From the NCBI GenBank assembly GCA_951802195.1, contig OX637627.1, forward strand, positions 930,001 to 994,000: a stretch of DNA of 64,000 bases, given 5' to 3'. A model generated the notes under the pieces. The model was given only the letters and a program-made list of their open reading frames with translations. It did no database searches and was not told the origin of the DNA. Below, piece after piece: positions 13,831-26,090 of this stretch (position 1 is its first letter; each line of letters begins with the position of its first letter). The stretch comes from Tausonia pullulans. Its lineage: Eukaryota; Basidiomycota; Tremellomycetes; Cystofilobasidiales; Mrakiaceae. Position numbers and translations under genes: made by a program.

Positions 13831-14637
13831 TCATGTAACAAAATTGGACACGGAATCAGCGAAGGAGACAATTCCAGGACCATCAGCTTTTTCCCAAAGG
13901 GCTCTACACCTACTTACGTGTTGAATGTAGTCACCCCGAACTCCCTTCAAAGCCCTCAAGAAGCGCTCGTTTTTTTTTGGCATATAGCTCACTCCATTCA
14001 CACTGTGAAGAATGGATTTCATGCTTTAACCATTTCGACACTTGTCCTAGTAAAAGGCACTAAATCGGATCGGAAGAGACCCAATTGCATGAGACTAAGT
14101 AGCCTATAGCGAAACAGGAGCGTGATCCTGACAGGCATTCACGTTCTGACCACATAGAGCAGCTGGTAGCTGAAGTCATCGGAGCGGGCTTAAACTTGTG
14201 AGTGGAATCGTCGTACAGCTCGGTGATGTAACGGGCTGGAGGGATGACCCGTCAGGATACACAGTTGAACCGAAAGGAGATCGGTCGTGAGGGTGGATGG
14301 AGTCGGGATTAAGAGCGGCAGATTCGATTCGTTGGGCCAGCACAGCACCTCCTAATCTTCAGCTCGCACGTGACTGACTCTACATCACCGCCACGTCCAC
14401 GCCTTTTTGTCACTGATTCTCATGCCTCCCTTAATAGTCGCACGCTTCCCGTGACCGTCGCCAGCCCTCTCCGGTGCACGCATCCTACCCGCAGTTCTTC
14501 TTAGCTCCCCTCAATAGCGTTTATGCCCTTCCCCATCTTATTCTTCGCACGTCCCACTCCTACTTTGTTCTATGTCTGCGCCCCTTATGACCCTACACTG
14601 ACCCCGCCCCTACCCTCTCTCGCCCCGTCGCCAGGTT
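13831..14637. other. Intergenic or relic DNA, no gene seen
   Basis: There is no readable domain. A T-run (about 13971-13978) and a CACGTGAC motif (about 14367-14374) are visible. The segment 14410-14637 is pyrimidine-rich and could be the former promoter or leader of the broken membrane-protein gene that follows, with a CAG acceptor-like site at 14632-14634. Confidence 0.4.
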
Positions 14638-15830
14638 CGAGGAAAGTGTCAGCCTTATCCTCACCCGACGGCTCCCAGCTCGAACGGCTCGACCGTCGCT
14701 AGCTCTCTACCTCACCGACACTCCTGCAGAGCATCTCAACAGCCCGGACGATTTCCCCACGGGGAGTTGCATCTACATCTTGTCGGCCTGGCTCGCCGAG
14801 GCCGAAGTTCTGTCCTTGCACCTCTACCCCTCCGAGGCCAACCCCCTTCGGCTCTCCGCCAGAATCGTCGCTCCCCTGCAGCGCTGCCATGTCCTCCTCC
14901 TGAAGGCTGAGCTCGAGATGATCAAGGCTGCCCTTGCTTTCTCTCAGGAGGCGGCAGGGTCCTCCTGTCCGGCTAAGCCCCCTCATCTGTTCGACCCAAC
15001 GCCTACCTACGTCTAAATCGCCCTTCTTGTCGCCATCTTATACGCCCACCTCGCCTTCGCCTGGCAGGCACTCGGCTTTCGCTCGAGCGCAACTTCGGCT
15101 CGATCTCTCTCGGCAACCCCTTGTCGACCTTCATCAAGTTCCTTGCAGCGAACTTCGCGCTCTACATGCTTAAAGGTCCTCTGATCGAGCTCGTCTGCCA
15201 GCGGTTCCTGGGCTTCTCCCGTCTCCCGCCGACAGACGTGGAACATGCCCCGGAGGGCCGACAACTACCACCTTGTATCGACGCTCCTCGGCTCCTGGGA
15301 GGTCATCTTTGGCACGGACACATCCTCGGGTTGATGGGGGACAAGGCAGCGGTGCCGTTCTGGCTTAGGCTTGCTCATCTACTTGTCCCTCGCGGCGTAC
15401 ACCAACATCTGTGGGTTGCTCTCCCGTCTTCTGCTTTGGCCTTGGAGAGCGCTGCCTACCCCTTCACACTATGCTGGAGTTACAGACTATGACGACGGCA
15501 ACTTATATCCGGCGGACCCCGAAGGACTTCAGGCCGCCGCCGCGTAGTGGTTCCCGAAGGCGCCCGTCGACACCCAACCGAACCCCTCCTCCGTCAAGCA
15601 GACTTCACCCAAGGCCTGGGAGGCCCTCTCGACGTCTATAATCGCACATACCCCTCTCCTGGATCGGAATTGCGGCCTCAACGCCTGACGATCGCATGGG
15701 GAGCCTTCGCCATCCATCCTGAAGACCGGGCTAATTGCCATCGCTCTGCTCAGAATCCTCGGCTGGGTTAACGGTCTAACCGTGTCTTTCCCGTCTGTGG
15801 TCCTCACATCAACAATTTGAGTGAGCTTGC
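14635..15830 (+). pseudogene. Broken gene for a multi-pass membrane protein (family not recognised)
   Basis: Consecutive plus-strand segments in changing frames read like one protein: FEESVSLILTRRLPART to EMIKAALAFSQEAAG (14635-15016), a helix around ALLVAILYAHLAFAWQAL (15015-15070), STFIKFLAANFALYMLKGPL with IELVCQRFLGFSRLPPTD (15122-15240), DNYHLVSTLLGSWEVIFGTD (about 15260-15320), LLIYLSLAAYTNICGLLSRL (15373-15432), DYDDGNLYPADPEGLQAA with APVDTQPNPSS (15488-15600), and IAIALLRILGWVNGLTVSFP near the end. At least three frame changes and several in-frame stops separate the blocks, and no intron model removes them all. I read it as a decayed gene, or a decayed duplicate of one elsewhere. Its function is unknown. 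Confidence 0.45.
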
Positions 15831-17185
<1,355 letters not shown>

Positions 17186-18396
17186 ACGCGATGAAGAGGG
17201 AGGGCTGAGGCTGTACGATCTGATGATCTCACTGAAAGCCACCTGTATTGTTCACCTGCGTTTCGCATCGATGAGCAGCATTCCGTCTAGGCCCAGTCCA
17301 AGCTGGCCATAATTCATCTTTCATCTCTTCAAGCCTATTTGTCTTCTCCGCATATAAGACATTTCGCCAGTCAGGTTGAGTAAACGCGATTGTACGCCTT
17401 TCGGCAAAACACTACACGTCGCAGAGTTCAGTTTGGGATGCCGCACGACCCAATTCAAACTATTCATGGCATTGGATCGTCGCCTCGGACGAGTGGCCTT
17501 AAAGATTTGAGGGCTGCTGTTGGTACGACAACTCCAGGAGGTGGAAGGGTTGCGACGACCATCTGCTGATGCCGCGACTAGATTGGGTATTGTCCACCGG
17601 GCGGATGCTCCGAAGGAGTTTTCCAACCAATTCTGCGGGTATCGCGGCTAATAATTGAGAACCGGGGGCGTAGAAGACGGTTAACAGAGGGTGATTTGCT
17701 GCTCGATGAAACAAGTTGGACAGCTTATTGAGCTTTTGCGTTCGCTGAGTCGCCACCGTCCGTCCATCACGCCTTGGAGATGCCCTTTGGGGTAGGAGGG
17801 ATGGCAGGAAATCAATTCTTCAGTATGTGATTCTAAATTCTGATTATTTTTTTTGGAAATGACTGCGCACGTAGTTCGCTGCTGCCAGCTCAATGGATCG
17901 GAGGAAGCAGTCTCAAGTGAGCCGCGCCTGCGACCGGTTAGTCGTTCTCCCAGTTCCATTTGTCCTCAGGATGTGCTGCTGACCAGCTCGACGTCTGTCT
18001 CTAGTCAGACACCGCGCGAGGAAGAGCAAACGTACTAGAGAGCAGCCTGTGTGTAGGGCGTGCCAGCGCTCCAGGCAGGTGTGCCACTACTGTCTAGAGG
18101 TGGACGGCCGCAGAACGTGCATTCAATCTGGGAACGACCACAGACCGTCCGCTGGAGCAAATAATACGCCTATCCAGCTAAGATTGCGGGCCGATGTCCT
18201 CTAATGAACTCTCCATCCCTTTAGACGGCAGGGATCACTTTTTATAAGCCCTTGAGTCGAGGCTCATGGTATAAATGATGCGCTTGCGAATGTGGGTCGA
18301 TGCGGGAAGTTCCGATCTGAAGAGTACATCTCCGGCCCACTGAGCTCGCGCTTTGATCAGCCGGACTCGGAGTGGCGTGGTGGTGGATTTGTGGGG
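17186..18396. other. Relic-rich intergenic DNA
   Basis: No gene is supported. A short Cys-rich frame (CRACQRSRQVCHYC) at about 18048-18095 resembles a zinc-finger remnant but has no context. The rest is unremarkable. Confidence 0.4.
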
Positions 18397-18517
18397 TTTT
18401 TTTTTGTTGTATTTAAGTCATGAGTTATACGTAGAGAACGAGGTAACCCTATGAGAGATGGTGATTCGTAGCTAGATAGAGGGATAGCGAAAGTGAAAGT
18501 AGAAGTAGGGGTGGAAG
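18397..18517 (-). repeat. Poly(A)-ended retroposon, copy A
   Basis: Read on the minus strand, the unit carries CTCTCATAGGGTTACCTCGT and ends TAACTCATGACTTAAATAC followed by a poly(A) tail (poly(T) at 18397-18405 on the plus strand). A 3' poly(A) tail on dispersed copies is the hallmark of SINEs or truncated LINE 3' ends. It is the first of three head-to-tail copies. Confidence 0.75.
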
Positions 18518-18518
18518 G

Positions 18519-18690
18519 TTTTTTTTTTGCATTTAAGTCATGAGTTATACGTAGAGAACGAGGTAACCCTATGAGAGATATCGAGTAGTAGCCAGATAGA
18601 GGGAGAGCGAAAGTAAATAACAGGTAGAAGGAAAGCAATATATGGGTGTGGACATAGGCCCATTAAAGAGGTAAGATATTAAGATGACCA
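18519..18690 (-). repeat. Poly(A)-ended retroposon, copy B
   Basis: Same core as copy A, with poly(T) at 18519-18528 on the plus strand. It extends farther at its 5' side and includes a segment (GGACATAGGCCCATTA, about 18650-18665) also found in copy C, so B and C share more sequence than A. Confidence 0.75.
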
Positions 18691-18697
18691 GGAAGGA

Positions 18698-18852
18698 TTT
18701 TTTTTTGTATTTAAGTCATGAGTTATACGTAGAGAACGAGGTAACCCTATGAGAGATGATGATTCGTAGCTAGATAGAAGGAAAGCGAAAATGAAAGTAG
18801 GGATGGAAGGAAAACAAAAGATGGGTCATGGACATAGGCCCATTAGAAAAGG
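18698..18852 (-). repeat. Poly(A)-ended retroposon, copy C
   Basis: Same core, with poly(T) from 18698. The copy ends near 18850, about 80 bases before the tRNA-Gly gene, and lies in the opposite orientation to the tRNA. It repeats the GGACATAGGCCCATTA segment of copy B. Confidence 0.75.
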
Positions 18853-18930
18853 TTGGGAAGGAAAACCGTCATCAAATTCGCAAAAAAGACTATATCTACC
18901 ACTAAAAAGGCACAAAATCAAATCGGTAAA

Positions 18931-19002
18931 GGATGTGTCGTATAGTGGTTATTATTCAAGATTTCCATTCTTGAGACAGGTGTTCGATTCACCTCACATT
19001 CA
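18931..19002 (+). tRNA. tRNA-Gly, anticodon TCC (copy 1)
   Basis: The 72 bases fold as a full cloverleaf: acceptor GGATGTG with CACATTC (one G-U pair), D arm GTAT-AGTGGTTA-TTAT (weak, one mismatch), anticodon arm CAAGA-TTTCCAT-TCTTG giving anticodon TCC at loop positions 34-36, a 4-base variable loop, T arm AGGTG-TTCGATT-CACCT, and discriminator A. The A box (TAGTGGTTATTA) and B box (GTGTTCGATTC) for RNA polymerase III are present. A T5 terminator lies about 25 bases downstream. No intron. The sequence is identical to the copy at 57421. UCC decodes GGA (and GGG) glycine codons. Confidence 0.85.
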
Positions 19003-19911
19003 AACCTTGCCATTTAGTCGCAGTTCCTTTTTGTCTTGTCCCTCTCGACGACAGTAGTAGACTATTTCATGTTTTCGTCTCGTATGCAGGCTCACGTTCC
19101 TTATAAAATTGACTTTCCTGTTTGATGCAATGCATAAGCTGTGCTGGTCTCGTTAGCCAGGCGTAGAGGGTCAGTCGCCGCTTGTCCCATGCTTCCAGCC
19201 CTCGTCACAACTTCGCATCTACGGGGCACACTTGCAGCCAGGAAGTTCTCAGGGATTACGATTGACATCGATCGAAAGGGCATTGTGTTGCCATTCCTTT
19301 GTGGGAAATCCAGGGCTTCATGGCTTGGCCATCGCGAAGCGTTCAATACAGCTCGCTCGATCTTCAGAGGCAAATACTGCTCTCCTCGATCTCGTTCGTA
19401 AATCGTCGGACTTTGAAATCATCAAACTTCTATACAAGAGCCTACGAGCGCTCATCTGCCTCCCAACGTCCGAAGCGTCCCTTCGGCCCACTCAAGACAT
19501 TCGCCCGACCTTGCCTGGGCTTCTTGCGCGTCTTGCGCGTCTAGACCAGCTCAATATGTCGAAGAGCTTGTTCCACCGTTCTGGAATGGAAACCAGGTTA
19601 AACCGGGTCCAAGTTTTCAACGGGTCGCTAAATCTCAACGTGATTATCCGGCGTTTCTTGAGAAGAGTGCTCCTCACGCTCCCTGCTGTGCGAGGCTTTC
19701 CAATGTGGGAGTTCTCCCTCTAGGTCTTGGACTTCTCTAGGTCCCCTTTCTTGCCTCTATCCCAATCTTATCGCCGAGTACGGCGCAACTCTCGCCAAGC
19801 TAAGGTTCAGCGCCTCTGCTGAGTCGGTTCTGCCAAACCTCCTCAAGCTTAACTCCAAGCTTGCCTCCCTCTGCTCTGGGCCGACTCCCCCATCCAATGG
19901 CCTTTCAATCA
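19003..19911. other. Relic DNA with open but unrecognised frames
   Basis: A 163-codon frame (19232-19723) and an overlapping one (19141-19401) read like decayed protein (for example GITIDIDRKGIVLPFLCGKS and RKSSDFEIIKLLYKSLRA), but no domain or family was recognised and the blocks lie in different frames. A relic of a host gene or of a mobile element is likely. Confidence 0.35.
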
Positions 19912-20126
19912 CCATCCCGGTGGTTCGACCAACCCCCCTCCCACGGCGCCCATCACGCCGTCCGGCCAACCATCCCCAGTGGTTCGGCCAACCCTCTTCC
20001 CACGGCGCCTCGCCCGACGTTCTCGCGCTCGGTCATGTCCGCTCTCCCTCTATCTAGCTACAACTCACTATCTCTCATAGGGTTACCTCGTTCTCCACGT
20101 ATAACTCATGACTTAAATACAAAAAA
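19912..20126 (+). repeat. Poly(A)-ended retroposon, copy D (longer form)
   Basis: In the plus orientation this copy starts with a GC-rich head of repeated TGGTTCG(A/G)CCAACC and GGCGCCCATCACGCCGT segments, continues through CCGCTCTCCCTCTATCTAGC, and ends TAACTCATGACTTAAATAC plus A6. It matches the reverse complement of 57041-57270 almost base for base, which shows that the full unit is at least about 215 bases and that copies A-C are partly different or truncated. Confidence 0.8.
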
Positions 20127-21878
20127 TTCATCGAACAAACCTCGCTGCAAGAGCTCATCCTTCCCGACCAAGTCAGCAACTAGCCGCTTACAATGAACAT
20201 CACGCCTCTCTTTCGGACATCCCGTCTCCTTGATTGATCGCTTAACCACGCATGCAGCTCTCCAACTTCCGCTGGTCAGCAACCAATTGTTCCGCAAGTT
20301 TTCAATGCGGACCCTGAACTGAAAACCCTCGAAGAGATCGAGGGTCTTGTCTAGCAGCTGATCGAGCTAGGGGTCATGCTTGTCGACCAAGCCGGGGAGT
20401 TTTCACATCGCAACGAGGACGCCTGAGATCTCCAGGGCCTTCCGCAAGCTTTCGGAACGGAGAAGAGAGTGGGAAATTATCCAAGTCATCTTTGTCAAGA
20501 TCCGTTCTCGGCTTGGCCGTGCTCATGTCTTCCCTTATTCCTTACCATTTTGCTCCGAAGATCAAGCTTGTCTAGCTGACAAAACTTGCCTAGATATCCT
20601 GATGACTTCTATTTCTTTCAGCACACCATCCATAGCGCTGTTATTATGCTTAGAGGGTGAGGCAGTGCCGTCGTGCCTGCCTGTCCAGATGTCGGGTGTC
20701 GTTCGTTAGCTAGTCGACTCAGTTCTTCCAACTGTAGTTTATCCTTGCAACGATCCTAGACCTTTCCTTTCTCATCTGATCTGTTCTAGCTAGGTGGCTG
20801 CGTGGGGGCGCTTTTTCTTCTTCTCTTCCTCTAAACTCTCTACTTTCTCAGTTTCACTCGGCAGTCGAGGAGTCGAGGAATCGGAGAAAGGGGGCCGTTC
20901 CTGTCGTTGTCTTTGTCTTTGTCGTCGTCTCTGTTCCTTCCCCCCCTCACTTAGTTCCCCTGATTCAGTGTATGTCCCTCTCCACTCTCTCGTTTCTGGG
21001 CCGCCCTGGCTCCCTCTCGCGCTTCAACCGCTCGCTTCTGTCATCGTTCGACGAGTCATCTCCCCAACCAGAACAGCTCCAGCTCGACGGCCCGATTGCT
21101 TGAGATTCTTAGCTCACGGTCTTCATTGGGAGCGATGTTTGGCCAAGCTTTGCTTCTCGCGTCGAGCCATTTCGTCCTTGCGTGCGCCAATGGAATAGTC
21201 CCGCCAGAACCAGACGAACTTCTTGGGTACGGGGCAATCGTATGTGTCGCCGCCGATCTCGACTTTCTCCCCTCTCTCGGTCGTTGGTTATACCTTAAAG
21301 TTTCCGCTTAATGCTGGATTCGCCATCGTCCTCATCGTCCTATTCCCTTAGCGACCGGCATGGCCTGAGGTTGGTCCACCGCTCGGCGGTGGATCTGCGA
21401 ACCGGGTCCGACTTGATCAGGTGGCGACGCGAGGGCAAGCCGACGGAGTGCCTGAGAGGCGGCACCCTTATCAACAACGACGACGGAGGCCTTGGTATTG
21501 GATGTGGGAGTGCTCACGACCAGGCGGATCCCCCTACACCAAGGGTGTCTTCTGAGGACGTGTTCCGTCCGAGACGTGGGATGGTGTCAATGGATGCGTC
21601 GACGCGAAGCGACGCGTTCTTGGACGACGAACCGAAGATGGCTTCAAACATGCTAGGGAAGCAAGGGGCGAGCGCTGGGTCAAAGGGTCGCAAGTCACAT
21701 CGGGTTGACCTCATCGGCACGATTGAACCATTTCCAGAATAGCGTGTCGCAGGACATAACCTCAACCTGACGCCCTCTCGCCATCCCTGTCACCTTTCCG
21801 TTCCTCCGATAGCCCAGATCAATAGGTATGTCTCTTGATCAGGAGCCAGATATACGAGCGAGCGCCGACGTGCAGGTA
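20127..21878. other. Relic-rich intergenic DNA
   Basis: There are several short open frames on the plus strand (for example a 143-codon ATG frame at 21311-21742 and FNADPELKTLEEIEGLV near 20310), none with a recognisable domain or consistent splicing. The right end is the 3' flank of CGI121. Confidence 0.4.
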
Positions 21879-22666
21879 TCACGACACGGATTTCATCGCC
21901 ACTGAGCTGATAACCACCTCCTCGACCCATGTCCGATCCGCCGAGTTCTTCGGCAGCTTGTACATCTGGTTTCATGAGCCTGAGTCAGCATCAAACTTCT
22001 CAATGAGACACATTCTGCAACGCACCTTTTCCACCAGCGCCCAGTCGACGCAACCCTCGCCGAGCGTGTCCAACGACACAAGATCGCCCTCGACTACATC
22101 CCTCATCCGCTGCTCGACCCAAGCCAAGCTGAACTGGCCCGTGGTGGGGTCTGCTGGCGGGGTGATCTGGACGAGGAGAAGCGAAGTTGTCTTGGCCGAG
22201 ACGCCGAAGACACGAAGGGAGTCGGTGATCTGCGGTGGTCAGAGCACACACGCTATCAGTCATATCCAATGACAGGAAGCAGGCAGGCAAAGAATGCCTA
22301 CGTTATTGGAAGGGTTGAGTAAGTAAAGGACTTCGGAATGGACCGTCTTAGTCGAGAGCGCGTCGCGCGCGGCGGCGAGACACGCCTGGTGAACGGCCGT
22401 CAGGAGATGCCGCCGCGAGATGACCTGTATGCACCTTATCGTCAGGTCCTTGTCATAAATTGCACCAAGAAGGGCGACTGTTTCCTCACAGTCTTGGCTT
22501 CGATGAAGGAAAAGTCAAGCCGCTCTCTCTCGTCGTGTGCGTCTGGATTGACGGCCGCAGCGACAAGGTTCGTCTTAAGCTCCTGGGCATTCTTGACGTT
22601 CTGAAATAGGCCGACATGGACGTTTCGGAGCTCTGCGGGGAGATGATCGAGCGAAAAGGACTCCAT
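21879..22666 (-). CDS. CGI121: EKC/KEOPS complex subunit Cgi121
   Basis: The ATG at 22666 gives MESFSLDHLPAELRNVHVGL and FQNVKNAQELKTNLVAAAVN. Spliced exons continue with DFSFIEAKT, ITSREHLLTAVHQACLAAAR, KTVHSEVLYLLNPSNN, ITDSLRVFGVSAKTTSLLLV, GDLVSLDTLGEGCVDWALVEK and a last exon MYKLPKNSADRTW to TGA at 21881-21879. The HSEVLYLLNPSNNI...FGV...LLLV pattern is the signature of Cgi121/TPRKB, the small KEOPS subunit that binds Bud32 and the 3' CCA end of tRNA during N6-threonylcarbamoylation of A37 (t6A). Four introns are inferred. The gene is divergent from the protein disulfide isomerase gene, sharing about 300 bp of promoter. Confidence 0.93.
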
Positions 22667-22960
22667 GATGGTCGAGGCGTAGGCCGACGGGTCGAGTCGA
22701 GGAGAGTTGACAGGCGAGAGCAGGTGGACGAGCGAGGAGCACGCGGGTTCTTCTATGCGAAATATAAAGCGGACAGGATTCCGAGGGGGAGAAGGAGACT
22801 GAGGCGAGAAGGGGAAGTGAAGGTGGTGGTCGTGAGTAGCAACAATAGTAGTGAAAGGGGGAGAAGCCAAGACAACCGATCGGAGGGTTTCACGCGTCTC
22901 CCACCCTTCACGACGACCTATCCGGCTCCCTTCCAACCACCAACCTCACACTCGTCGGCC

Positions 22961-25902
22961 ATGCTCCTCTCGTCAGCTTGGTCTGCGCTCAGCTTGGCCT
23001 CTTTCCTGCTCGGCCTCGCCACACCTTCGTCCGCCGTCGAGCTGCGGCAGCTCACGAGCGACACCTTCGAGTCAAGCATTCAGAAGGGCGCCTGGTGAGT
23101 TTCTATCCTGGCGCTAGCTTCCTCCCTCTCACGACTGCAAGGCAGCTGACGATTCTCATCTGACTCTCCCATCCTTCAGGTTTGTCGAGCACTTTAGCCC
23201 ACAGTGTGAGTGCGGTGACACCTCGAGAGCCGTTCGCGGGTGACAAAACCGGGCCCGTGCTCACGACACCCCCCGCTTGTTTTCTCTCAGGTGGCCACTG
23301 CAGAGCTTTTGTAAGTAGAGACCGCGTCGGCCATAGAGTCTTTACATGTTCGAAGGTCTGGGGAAAGTCATGGAGCCTGCAAGTCCTTCCCGTTGGCGAT
23401 CGGCGCGTCAGCGGATGTTGCCGGCGACGACACGTCGAGAGGCGACACGCTGGCAGGCGGTTCTTATCTTGTCTCTTTGCCAGACAGGTCTTATGTTTCT
23501 CCCGTCAGGGGGTATCATGAAGGGGGGAAGAGGTTGTTGGAGGATATAAGACGCCAAGGCAAGTTCAGGGACGTGGGAGCTAACGTCCTACATCTGTTTG
23601 CTTCTAGGCGCCGACATGGGAGGCCCTCGCCGAAGAGAAACAGTCGCTCGAGGGCATCGCTGGGTTCCACATGGCGCAAGTCAAGTGCGTAATTGGCTTC
23701 CATGACGGTTCGGGCGCGCTATTATGGCTGACAACCTCCTCTTCCATTTAATCCTCAGCTGCTTGGCCCAAGGTGGTGAGTGGACAGATGCGCTCTCTTT
23801 CGCCGTCCCGTCGTCGACTGATTGCGCCACTCGCTTTAGACCTCTGCGACGCTAACGGTGTTAAGGCCTGTGAGTGAATAAGAGCTCTTACCGTTCTCGC
23901 AATCATCTGACGAACCGCCTCTCACAGACCCCTCCTTCTTCCTTTACGAGGACGGCGTCAAGGTTGAGCCCTTCACCGGTTCTCGCAACAAGGAGTCCAT
24001 GTCCGAATACATCGACGCTGCCGCTCGGTCGTACGCCAAGCGGTTGCCAGGCGCGCCTATAGTCGTCAACTCTAACATGAAGAACGCCCGGGGAGCCTCG
24101 GCGGGTGGCTCGGCTGAAGTCCGCAAGATCACGACCGCCGAGGAGGTCGCGGAGTTGAAGAAGACTGGAGGGTTTATTAAGTTCTTTGCCCCTGTAAGTG
24201 GCGATGAGTCTACGATGCACTGTGTCGGCGAAACTGACAATGTATCGACCTTTTTCTTTCTAAAGTGGTGTGGCCAGTACGTCACAGTCTCTATTCGAGC
24301 ATAATTTACAAGCGCATCGACTGACAAGGGTCATACAGCTGCAAGAATCTCGCGCCCAGTGAGCCGCCCCTCTCTTCTCTTCTCCTGCATCGGAGCCAGT
24401 GTACTGATGCAATTACTCAGTCTGGGTCGAGCTCGCCGGCCGTCATGCAGGCAAGATGACCATCGCTGAGCTCGACTGCGAGGCTCACCACGCGATCTGC
24501 AAGGCCGAGGGCATCATGGGCTATCCCCAGCTTTACCTGTCCATCCAACTGCTTATTATTCTCCACTTCAATTTTTTAAATACGCCAGGATGCAGACTGA
24601 CGTCTGTCTTGCCCCCTTAGCTATGCTAACGGACAGAAGTACGAGTACAACGGCCAGCGGTCCCTTGACGCGCTCGACAAATTCGCCACCAAGGCCCTGT
24701 CCAATGGCGAGCTCGAGCACATCACTTCGGAAGACATTATCCGGATCGCTCGCAAGGAGGAGGTCTTCTTCGTTTACCTCCACACCTACGGCGCCCCGAA
24801 GAAGGCCCTCGTGCGTCATCCCGCCTTGCTGGTTACTGCCACTACAAGCCTACTGACTCGCCTTCGTCTTTGTCCACCTAGGCCACCGTAATGGCCGCGA
24901 ACCGAGCGCTCATCGGCTCGGCCATCGTCTATCAGTCTCGCGACCCGGACGTCTTCTCCCACACAGGCGTTCAGCCGACTCCCGGCGAGGCCGTCCTCCT
25001 TTGCTTCAAGGACCACACTTCGTCCCCTCCCATCGCCATTCTCTCTCTCACACCCACGAAGGAAGGAAAAGAGAAGCTGGAGGAAGAAGCAACGGTCCTC
25101 AAGTTTCTCGAGTTCAACAAGCTCCCGACGGTCGTCGAGCTTTCCGGCGCCAACTTCAAGGACGTGATGCGGAACAAACGCGGATCCCTCGTTGTCCTCG
25201 CGGGTCTCCCGCCTGTCACGAATGGAAATATGCATAAGCGGGATCAGCAGATCGCTGAGCTGAAACAGGTCGCGACGGCCTGGCGGAAGGGTGGGCGCCC
25301 GTTTAAGCAAGGGGTCATCTTTGCTTGGATGGACGGAGGCAAGTGGGCGAAGTGGCTTAAGCAGAACTACGGAATGAAGACGTCCAAGATGCCCGAAGTC
25401 GTTGTAGCGGACCCAATTGTTCGTCTCCTTTCCCCTCCTCCCCCATCTCTCTCTCGATCTCTCTCTCTCTTTCTCTCTCCCCCCCCCCTCGTCTGACCTC
25501 TCTTTCTCGCGCAAATAGAACTCAGAATACTACGACATCACCCTCGAGCTCGAGAAGCTCCAGTTTAACGGCGCCGCCATCTTCTCCACCCTCGAGGGTA
25601 TCTACCAGAAATTCATCAAGGCGCGCACTGTCGAGGGCCTCAGCGCGCGCTTGCTCCGGGCGCTCGCGCTCAAGATCGAGGGATGGCATGTCAGTCCCCA
25701 TCTCCCTCCCCCCCCCGTCGTTCCAGGCTTGCCTGACCCCGACGTGTACGACCCGCAGGAATCCGCCTCCACAAGCCCCTTCACCTTCGTGGTCGTCTGC
25801 GTTGCCATCGCCGTCGTTGGGCTCGCGCTCATTCGGAAATGCGTCCAGATGGACTTCCCGACGGATCAGGCGGCCCACAAGCTGACGAACCGGATGGACT
25901 GA
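22961..25902 (+). CDS. Membrane-anchored protein disulfide isomerase (TMX/Eps1-like)
   Basis: The ATG at 22961 starts a signal peptide (MLLSSAWSALSLASFLLG). The first thioredoxin domain has CGHC in SPQCGHCRAF, rebuilt across an intron near 23205/23291, followed by PTWEALAEE and YPSFFLYEDGVKVEPFTGSR. The second has WCGHCKNLAP, also split by an intron (about 24265-24355), then ELDCEAHHAICKAEGIMGYP and YANGQKYEYNGQRSLDALDK. Two further thioredoxin-like domains without CxxC seem to follow (24680-25500). The C-terminus has one membrane helix (TFVVVCVAIAVVGLALI) and a short basic tail, ending in TGA at 25900-25902. It should catalyse disulfide formation and exchange on secretory proteins in the ER lumen, anchored in the membrane. 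More than ten introns are present. Confidence 0.92.
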
Positions 25903-26090
25903 GGCGATGGAGGAGTATGAAGAATTGGAAGCCCAAATAGCTTGTCTTTCTGGTTGAAGAAGGAGAGGAGAGAAAGAGAGAGAGCCAAAGTGCACTTGTA
26001 TATGATTTTCAGTATCAAAGGAAAAAGGGAAAAAGCGACTAAACCAGACATCTGCTTCCATCTCCCTCTCCCCCAAATCCGACCAAACGT

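Noticed and set aside
18027-18135. Short Cys-rich segment resembling a fungal zinc cluster or a zinc knuckle
   Set aside because: The Cys spacing fits neither Zn2Cys6 nor CCHC, and nothing around it supports a gene.
21311-21742. 143-codon ATG frame in relic DNA
   Set aside because: No domain, no conserved pattern, and flanking frames do not join. It is not distinguishable from chance.
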